Source: Trebouxia sp. TZW2008 (taxonomy: Eukaryota; Chlorophyta; Trebouxiophyceae; Trebouxiales; Trebouxiaceae). Taken from it: 64,000 nucleotides of DNA. The stretch spans positions 439 through 64,438 of the forward strand of contig BDIU01000063.1 of the NCBI GenBank assembly GCA_002118135.1. Direction: 5' to 3'. Below are positions 56,501 through 64,000 of this stretch, one piece after another. The notes beneath the pieces are model-generated. The model searched no databases and was not told where the DNA came from. It saw nothing but the letters and a program-made list of their open reading frames with translations. Each line of letters opens with the position of its first letter. Position 1 is the stretch's first letter. Position numbers and translations under genes: made by a program.

Positions 56501-59500
56501 TTGGACACAGGCAAGGCAAGAAGCATACCAGCACTGAAGGCGCTGGCTGCCATGGCCTCCTGCAGCTCACTCATCATAGCTGGCAATGGTGACTCCAGGG
56601 TCTGCTGTGAAGTTGCTTCCTGAAAGTGCTCCCTCCCCACATCATTTCTTGAGCTACTCTCCTCAGCAATTCTTGAGGCCCCTGGCAGCTCACTCATCAT
56701 GGCTGGCAGTGGGGACTCCAGAGTCTGTGAGGCTATCTCCTGGCGCTGCTTAGTCTCAACAGCGTTTGTTGAGACGCCTTGCAGCTCACGCATCATGGCT
56801 GGCAGTGGGGACTCCAGGGTCTGTGGGGCTGTCTCCTGGGGCTGCTTGGTCTCAGCAGCATGTTTTGAGGGCTCTTCTGCCATGCCCTGAGCCCGTGCTG
56901 CCAATTTTGCCTTGCAGAACTGCTCAAACGTCGGCAGGGTCTCCAGGGTGAACTGTGGGGTTGCCTCCTGGCACTGCCTAGTTCCCTCAGCGTGCACAGC
57001 AGGCTGCTGCTCAGTTTGAATTGGCGGCGCTGCAGATGGCCCAGCATGGCTGGATTCTGGCTCATCTAGGCTAAACTCAGATATGACATCGCTGATGGAG
57101 TGCTGTCCAGGGCATAGGTCTTCAGCGTCACGTTGAATCATTTGCACTTCACGCAGCAGCTTGTTGGCGCTTCTCAGGCGGGCTTGAGTTGCTGCAAGTG
57201 TGGCAGTCCTCACCTCCTCACCTGCAGAACATCACCCAGCACAGCTTGGACAACACAAGAAAGATCATGATTGCACAGGGGAGCACCATGGCGCTGAATG
57301 ATGGCCATGTCATGCAGCAGCAGCCTGTTGGTGCTTGCCAGACAGGCTTGCGTCGCTGCAAGTGCTGCAGCCCTGACCTCTCAACCTGCAAAATGTCATG
57401 TAACACAGCATGGACAACAACAAGACATTGTGATTGCGTATTGAAGTAGCTCAGACACGAGAGCGTGTCCCATAGCAAAATTTGCTCCCTGATGTCACAT
57501 GATAGTTCCTGTCCTTGCTGGACGCATGCCAATTAGCTGGACACCAATTAGCTGAAAGCCATGCATTTACTGTGCTTGCTCAGCAAAAGTTGACAGTCAG
57601 GAGTTGCATGCTATTCTTCTTTGGCAACAGCATCACCACCTGCAAAGACAGCCAGTACAGGGACTGTGGAAAGCAGGCCAGAATTGTGTGACTGCACCGG
57701 CTCGTAAACCTGCTGCTGCAAATTCAGGGGATAGCTTGCAGGCAACTCAGCTTGTGTCGGCAACCCACCCCCTGAGGCAGCAAGAGCAGTCACAGCATCT
57801 AGTGCAGTGATGCCAGCTTGATGGGCAGCATTTCCATTACTCTGTCTGACAATAGCACCAGCAACTCAGCCCTTTACAGGGACAGCCAGTCATGCAGACT
57901 TCAGAAGGCAGGGTAGAGTTGCCTCACTGCACAGACCTGTGCACCTGCTACTGCGAAAGCAAAGGCTGGATTGCAGGCAACTCAGCTTGTGTCAGCAACC
58001 CGGCTTTGGTTAGAGCAGGAGCAAACGCAGAAACTGAGGCAGTGATGGAAGCTGGCAAAGCAACAGTGGCACCAATTGGCTGAAATCCATTGCATTCACT
58101 ATCATTGCCCAGCAGGAGTTGAGCAAGAGTTGATGGGCAGCATTTATATAATTGTCTCTGACAATAGCACCAGCAATTCAGCCCATCACAGGGACAGCTA
58201 GTTAATGGGGGCTGCTGACAGCATATCAAGGATCAGATCACTGCACAGGGTTGTGCACCTGCTGCTGCAAAACCAAGCACCAAGGAGCTAACACCTCAGC
58301 TTATGCTGGCAACCTGGTACAGGTTCTGGCAGCAGCAAGTACAGAAGCTAGTGCAGTGACACAATCTCGTACAGCTCAAGCAGCACCAAATGACTCACAA
58401 CATCGCTGCCTTCATTATACTGTACTACTGAATGTCAATGGGCTGCATCCTCAGACCAATTGCGTCTAACTTTGCATCAGCATCGCCAGATCAGGCAGTT
58501 AGGGACAGCCATTAGCGACAATGCAGTTGACCCTAGCTAGCTACAATGCTAAATCCTGTGCACACTGCTCAGGCATGATCTGTGTATTGCGAGCGTGAAG
58601 CTAACCATCCCCTCAAACGTGGTACAAGGCAAATTTTTCGGAGCACATACCTTGTTGCCTGGCTGCCACCATTGTAGCATTCGAGGACTGGCCACAGGTC
58701 TGCACCTTGCTACAAGCACCCTCTAGAACATGATACTGTGCAACAGGTATCAGCTCAAGCATACGTTCTACATTGCGTCCGTGCAGCTAGTCTCCCCATG
58801 AGCCGCAATCAAGCCAACGTGTTGAGGGCGCAGACCTTCTTGTCTGGTCTGCAAAGCCGCCACCATTGTTGCACTGAACGACTGGCCATAGGTCTTAATC
58901 TTGCCATGAGCATTCTCTAGAGCATACAGCTGTGCAACAGTCATCAGTCAAGAATGCATGCTGTGTTGCATCTGTGATGTCAAAATAGATCTGGCAGAAG
59001 GTGAAATTTTAATTTACGAACCTTGTTGCCTGGTCTGCAAAGCCGCCACCATTGTTGCATTGAAGGATTGGCCGTAGGTCTGGACCTTGCCACGCGCATC
59101 CTCTAGCACGTCGCTCAAGTAGGCATGCACATACTCCCGGACATACTTAACGGACGCCTCTATGGTGCCATCCACCAATGCAATGAAGTATTCCTGCAAT
59201 ACAAACAAGATCTGGAGCTGCATTAAGCATACCAATGCAACACAAACACTGCGTCAGATGAGCTCTGCAGCTGCTCCTGCTGTGATGCATTGGGACGCCA
59301 GGATCAATCTTCTGTATAACCATGTGTGAGTAATCATGTGTGCCAGCTGTTGTCAAGGCAGGCTTAAAAGCTGTTGATGCTGTCTTTGCTAACACAACAC
59401 AAGCTTCACCTTGATGTGCTGTGGTTGCAGGTCGTATACGGGCTGTTGGTAGTGCTCTGTGACTGGCCTGTTGGCTGGCCGCCCCACAAAGTATTGTCCT

Positions 59501-62500
59501 GTACGGCACAGCCCATTGCGGAAGCGAGGCTCCCACACAGTGTAGGCCTCATGCCTTTGCCGGCTGCGAGTCACGCACCTCTGCCTGATGCCTGCACCAC
59601 TCATGTTCACTTGTTCAGACACACAATCTGCACTCTTTTGTACGTCAATCAAATGAACAGCTTAGCACGAGGCTTTGAGATGTTTGCTACCAAGCATTCA
59701 GCTGTACAGGCATCAACTGTGAGAGATGCAGAGACACACACCTTGAGGAAAACAGCTATAAGCCTTTGAATGATCATGATCTTGAATGCTTGCTACAACT
59801 TTGATAACTACAACTACTGTTGATTCGTTCACGATCAATATGACAATATGTCTCAGGCTAGCCAACCTTGAGCAAAGAGGCTCTGCAGGGAGTCATGGAA
59901 GTCCTGGGCAGCAGGCGGGTCCATAGCAATGGTGACAGGCTGCAGTCTCACGTCCAGCACTTGACCCACAGTCTGCTCAATGTCCCTGCTGAGGCTCTCC
60001 AGGCGCTTGTTGATGCACTGAAACATGGCGCGCTGCCTCTCGTTGGTGGCTGCTTCTACATCTTGCCAGAACTCCCTCACCTGCACCAAAGGAACTGCTG
60101 TCAAGCTGTGCTCAGTTTGTTAAATATATCACTCTTTCGGTTTTGTAGCAATGTTCACAGGCTGCAGTCTAACGCCCAGCACCTATGCCACTGTCCCCTC
60201 AATGTTTCTGCAGAGGCCCTCCAAGCACTGATTAATGCTCTAAAAATGACCAACTTACTCCACATCCCGCCAAACCTCCCTCACTTGCACCAGACATTGC
60301 CGTCGAGAAACAATGCCGTCAAGCCAACATTTAGGCAATGAGCAGCTTTGCTATCGAGCTGATCGCAATCACTCCTGACACTGGCAGACAATAAGTGTCA
60401 TCGGATCAAGAGAAAATGAATGAGCAGCTTCATAGCTGTGGATGCCGGAACTGCTCACCTGCACCAAACATTGCTGTTGGGTTGACAGGCACTCACTGCC
60501 TGGCATGCAGCAACAACTGGGACTTCCAAAACATTGCTGTCAGCGCGACATGCAGTGAGTCAGCAGCCTCATCATGTTGCTGCATACCACAATCCTGCAT
60601 CTGAGACAGGCTAGCAGCAGCTGCTGACAGATCAACAGACAATGCGTGGCTCCGTGTCTTTGCTTGATGCCGCTTGCAGACCGGCGTTGTGGCCAACACA
60701 GGCACTCATTGCTTGGCATTGTGTGACTGCTCATGCGTTATTGTCAAGCTGACACGCAGTCACTTGCCCAACATTCAGCGTGACGCGTGGCTGTTCCCAC
60801 ATGGCTGTCCAGCCACCTGGCGCTCACTTCCTAGCGTTCAGCAAAGCAAGAGACTTTTGCAACAGTGCTGTTCAGGTGACAGGCAATGTGCCAGCAGCCT
60901 CAAAACCATGCTGAAAGCCAAAGCTTGTGAGACAGCCAAGCAGCAAGAGCTGCCGTCAGGCCAACAGGCAATGAGCACAAATGCTTTGTGGCTGTGAATG
61001 CTGAAACCGCCTAGTCTGCACCAACGTCGCTGTCAAGCCACCACCATGTGCTCACTGCCTGGCGTTCAGCAAAGCCTTGAGGCTCTTGCAAAAGTGCTGT
61101 CCAGCTGACAGGCAATGTGCCAGCAGCCTCAAAGTCATGCTGAATGCCACAACTTTTGGAGAGCCAGGCAGGCAGGAAGTGCTGTCAGGCTAACAGGCAT
61201 AGTGCAAACAGCCTTGTGGCTGAGACTGCCAGAATTCTCATATGCACCAAACATGGCCGGTAAATCAACAGGAACTCCCTGCCTGGCAGTCAAGATGACG
61301 TGAGGCTGCACATGCATTGCTGTCAACCTGGCTGGCCTTCATTGCTTGGTACCCAGCATGACCTGTGGCTCATCAGACGTTGCTGTCAAGCTGACAGGCA
61401 GTGGGTGAGCAGCCTCAAAGTCATGCTGTGATGTCAAAAGCCACACCTCCTGAAAGCAGGATGATCAAGGTGCCATGAACCTGTTCACTGTCAGTGTGGC
61501 TTTTGACATCACAAGTCAACAGGCAGTGAACAACGTCTTGACTTGTGATATCAAAAGCCAAACCCACCAAGATCAATATGATCACGGTGCCAAATTTACG
61601 GTCGACAGGCAATGAGTGCAACATCTTTGCTTGTGATGTCAAAAGCCAGAGCCCCAGAAACCAATATGGCCAATGTGCCAACTTGACTATCAAAGCCAAC
61701 AGGGAATGAGTGCGCAGCTTTACAATGATGCTGAAAACCACAAGCACTGAGACAGTCAAGAGCCAGGAGATGCTGTCAGATGAACACAGACGACGAGCGG
61801 GCCGCTTCATTGCTGTGTTGAATGTCAGAGCACCTCACCTGCACCAAGCGTTGCTGAGATCTACAGGCACTCAATGCCTGGCAGTCAAGCTGACCTTGGG
61901 TCTACTCACACATTGCCATCAAGACAACAAGCACTGTTTGTATGCCATGCAAGGTGGCCGTGAGACTGCTGTCAAGCTGACGGGCAATGAGTGAGCAGCC
62001 TCAGAGTCATGCTGGATGGCCCAGTTCCCCAACAGAAAAGAGGCAGGAGATGCTGTCAGGCCAACAGGCAATGTGCAAACAGCTTCACGGCTGAGAATGC
62101 CAAAACTCCCTCACATGCACCAAAAATAGCTGTCAAGTCAACAAGAACTCACTGCCTGGCATTTGAGGTGAATGTGAGACTGCTCATGCATTGCCTGGCA
62201 TTCAATGTGAATGTGAGACTGCTCATGCTGTGCTGTCAAGCTGGCAGGCACTCATCCCTTGGCATCCAGCGTGATGTTTGGCTCATGAGACATTGCTGTC
62301 AAGCTGACAGGCAAAGAGTAAGGAGCCTTACAGTTGTGCTCAACGCCACAACATGTAAGACAGCTCACCTCAGCTTCAATGGAGGAGGGGCTGACGGCAG
62401 CGTTCAGTTCATACAGTTGTGCTCAACGCCACAACATGTAAGACAGCTCACCTCAGCTTCAATGGAGGAGGGGCTGACGGCAGCGTTCAGTTCATACAGC

Positions 62501-63490
62501 TTGTTCTGCAGCTCCTTCTTGTGGGAGTCACTGTGCTGCTGAGTCAAACAGCTTGAAAACCAAGGGCGGTGCTGCTGCGCACGCGAGAACCAACAGCTCA
62601 CCTCAGCTTCAATGGAGGAGCTGATCGCTGCATGCAGCTCGTACAGCTTGTTCTGCAGCTCCTGCTTGTGGGCGTCGCTGTGACCAGGACGGCGGTTGAG
62701 GAAACAGGCAGCCCTATGCCAGGCCTCCTGCCAGCGCCCTGCCCCCGCTGGATGCAGCCTGCTGGGCTCCAAAACTGCTGTCACATCACGAAAAAGGCGC
62801 TCCTTAAAGCGCTGCATGCGCTGCTGGACCTGCAGGGGAAAAGAAGGATGGTTCGTGATGCTAATCTGTGACTGTTTGCGACCAAGCCACCTGGTGACAA
62901 AAGATGTGGACATTCCACAAGTGTGGATGCAATGGCAAACATGCTTGAGGTGCACTCAAGCATGCACAGCGTAGACATGATCCAAAGGGTTGCTCACAAC
63001 AGCAAGACAAGAAGATGATGTGCTACAGGTCTACTGCCTGGCATGGTTGTACGTATATGCAGCACTTTGCAAGCCACAATCAAATGCGTGACTTTGGCTG
63101 TCCCTGCTGGTCACAATCACCAGGCAAGCAAAACATTGGCAGACTGATAGAGGCAGAAGACAGCTATGCTCTACAAATCCTGCTTCCCTAAAAAAAAGTG
63201 TTCAACAGCTTTGGTTGATCTCTTAACAGCTTATTCCATTTGATAACTCACAAACTTCCTGGACTGTGCATCACTTGCACACAGCGTATGCATTTTGTTA
63301 TGTATAAGAGCCCATTGGACAATCTGACCTCATCAACAACTTCTCCCTCTACAGCCTGCGCCTCCTGCTGCACCGTGTCAAAGGACTGCAGGTTGTGCTG
63401 CAACCGATCCTGCATCTCCTGAGTCTCACTCTGTAGGCTGGCCACATCACGCTGCAGGGCGGCATTGCTCGCTGCTGCCACGTTCTTGAT
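53535..63490 (-). CDS. Large coiled-coil/disordered protein with SIM and AIM-like motifs (5' partial)
   Basis: Nine exons in phase: 63490-63329, 62829-62602, 60080-59867, 59591-59410, 59193-59022, 57221-56529, 56243-54385, 54182-54077, 53650-53535 (TAG); 1,243 residues in the window. The first exon seen starts at a splice acceptor, so the N-terminus is outside the window. The visible N-terminal 320 residues are helical (Gln/Arg/Glu heptads, Lys-Glu-Arg-Leu-Phe-Arg-Asp-Val), which resembles the stalk of dynamin-like proteins, but the assignment is weak. Then come three repeats ending Thr-Leu-Glu-Ser-Pro-Leu-Pro-Ala-Met-Met, an Ala-rich helical region, two SUMO-interacting-like motifs (Ile-Ile-Asp-Leu-Thr and Val-Ile-Asp-Leu-Thr) near 55340 and 55300, a long Glu/Asp/Ser tract, and a tail Ser-Glu-Trp-Glu-Ile-Val that fits an ATG8-interacting motif. 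The intron after 54385 has a GC donor. Function unknown. Confidence 0.78.
57318..57400 (-). repeat. Degenerate copy of the start of exon 57221-56529
   Basis: Resembles 57145-57250 (exon start, acceptor and intron end; shared words include GTTGGTGCTT/GTTGGCGCTT, GCTGCAAGTG and CTGCAGAACAT/CTGCAAAATGT). It is upstream of the true exon. Confidence 0.75.
57555..58360. repeat. Intronic repeat of about 310 bp, nearly three units
   Basis: The block around 57826 (GGGCAGCATTTCCATTA then TCTGACAATAGCACCAGCAA) recurs at 58138, and a partly matching unit precedes it near 57570. Between them the words GCAGGCAACTCAGCTTGTGT recur at 57739 and 57973, with a diverged third at about 58285. All within one intron. 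Confidence 0.75.
58640..58925 (-). repeat. Two copies of the 3' end of exon 59193-59022
   Basis: About 58650-58740 and 58829-58925 match 59022-59115 (CCTTGTTGCCTGG, GCCACCATTGTTGCA, CTCTAG). Both are downstream of the true exon. The nearer-to-58650 copy has a stronger donor (GTATGT) than the real exon (GTTCGT). Confidence 0.85.
60120..62330. repeat. 2.2-kb degenerate intronic repeat array built from an exon-acceptor fragment
   Basis: A run of units of roughly 80-110 bp. The best marked word is GCTGTCAAGCTGACAGGCA followed by ATGAGTGAGCAGCCTC and a TCATGCTGAATGCC-like segment; at least 15 diverged occurrences can be read by eye. Several units also contain CTCACCTGCACCAAA, which is the acceptor junction of exon 60080-59867, and 60161-60290 matches the first part of that exon. 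A sub-family around 61430-61690 repeats TGATGTCAAAAGCCA, once inverted. Confidence 0.8.
62331..62540 (-). repeat. 83-bp perfect tandem repeat containing exon 3' end plus donor
   Basis: Units 62331-62413 and 62414-62496 are identical. Each contains an end of exon 62829-62602 with its GTGAGC donor. The unit nearest the exon continues to about 62540 with an open frame encoding Gln-Asn-Lys-Leu-Tyr-Glu-Leu-Asn, very close to the true exon. Confidence 0.9.
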
Positions 63491-64000
63491 CTGCAGTTCA
63501 CAAGTGATGTCAGCTATTTGAGCCAGCCCAGTGAGTACATATGCAGTTGAACTTCATTCTATGCAAGACCTTGAAGGCGTGCTTGACACATAATGTCAAC
63601 AGCAGTGTGCAAGAGACACGCGGAACTCTACCAAATGTATGCTCACTAGAAGCAGCATCATCTCAAGCCAAACATCAGCAAGCGCGTCAAAGTGACCAAA
63701 GGAGCCATCTCTATGTCAGCCAACACATGCCACTGCATGTGCGTCAGAAAACCATACCACAGATCCAGCAGAGCAAAAAAAAGTGCTTATTTGTGACAGC
63801 ATCCTGACAGTCTCATCCAGCAACACCAACAGCTTCCAGCTACTGCTTTGGACACACATGAAATTGCCTCACCCGTGACCGCATGCACACAACAGTGCCC
63901 AGCATAAAACAAGGCAAGCGCATACATGTGACGGCATACGCACAGTATCATTCAGCAAAGCCAACATCTTCAAGCTGCCGTGGTGGGCATACAGGAAAAG
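63491..64000. other. Intron or upstream sequence of the last gene
   Basis: No exon with a clear acceptor and donor found on the minus strand. Because the exon at 63490 starts at a splice site, this stretch is most likely intron of that gene. Confidence 0.4.

Noticed and set aside
57600..58470. Short frames on both strands across the intronic repeats near 58 kb that resemble repeated peptides
   Set aside because: They are equally open on both strands, lack paired splice sites, and the flanking exons already join in phase without them.
1..64000. Possible prokaryotic, phage or defence system content
   Set aside because: Pervasive spliceosomal introns and eukaryote-specific genes (BOP1, OFD1-like) exclude it; I saw no transposase, integrase, reverse transcriptase, CRISPR or toxin gene.

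Overview
The window is nuclear DNA from a eukaryote, most likely a starch-making green alga. Genes are spaced and run on both strands. Coding regions are cut by many short introns with GT-AG ends, and a noticeable minority with GC-AG ends. One gene is an isoamylase-type starch debranching enzyme with a plastid-like leader. Another is an OFD1-like centriolar protein, which points to a lineage with basal bodies or a flagellate stage. I saw no operons, prokaryotic ribosome-binding sites, CRISPR arrays or tRNA genes. All exon models below were built by hand from reading frame, splice-site sequence and phase; none was checked against transcripts or a database.

Layout from left to right: a tail-anchored protein of unknown function (+, about 107-1126); an HNH-type zinc/nuclease-fold protein (+, 3107-3772); a minimal MscS-like channel with an organellar leader (-, 4675-6848), divergent from an unknown protein (+, 7051-7848); isoamylase (-, 8528-15281), divergent from phosphoserine phosphatase (+, 15480-17730); a gene-poor, repeat-bearing stretch (about 17731-21926); a protein kinase with a C-terminal membrane segment (-, 23713-26644, perhaps extending to 21927); two small unknown ORFs near 27 kb; a small Cys-rich organellar protein (+, 28427-29109); ribosome-biogenesis factor BOP1 (-, 29775-36597), divergent from a VPS62-like plus beta-trefoil protein (+, 36872-41648); an OFD1-like LisH/coiled-coil protein (+, 42032-52791); and the 3' part of a large coiled-coil and disordered protein with SUMO- and ATG8-binding-like motifs (-, 53535-63490, its 5' end outside the window).

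The most striking property is not a gene. Introns across the window carry degenerate partial copies of the neighbouring exon, each spanning an exon-intron junction. Copies that contain a 3' splice site lie upstream of the real exon, and copies that contain a 5' splice site lie downstream. This is what repeated local tandem duplication across splice junctions would produce. In two places the duplication itself appears to have made an intron: the 27-nt near-repeat flanking the intron at 39917-40287, and a 25-bp tandem duplication inside the kinase coding sequence at 24270-24319. In one place (46393-46488) a copy is in frame with usable splice sites at both ends. The genes look functionally unrelated; the shared story is how their intron-exon structure is being remodelled.
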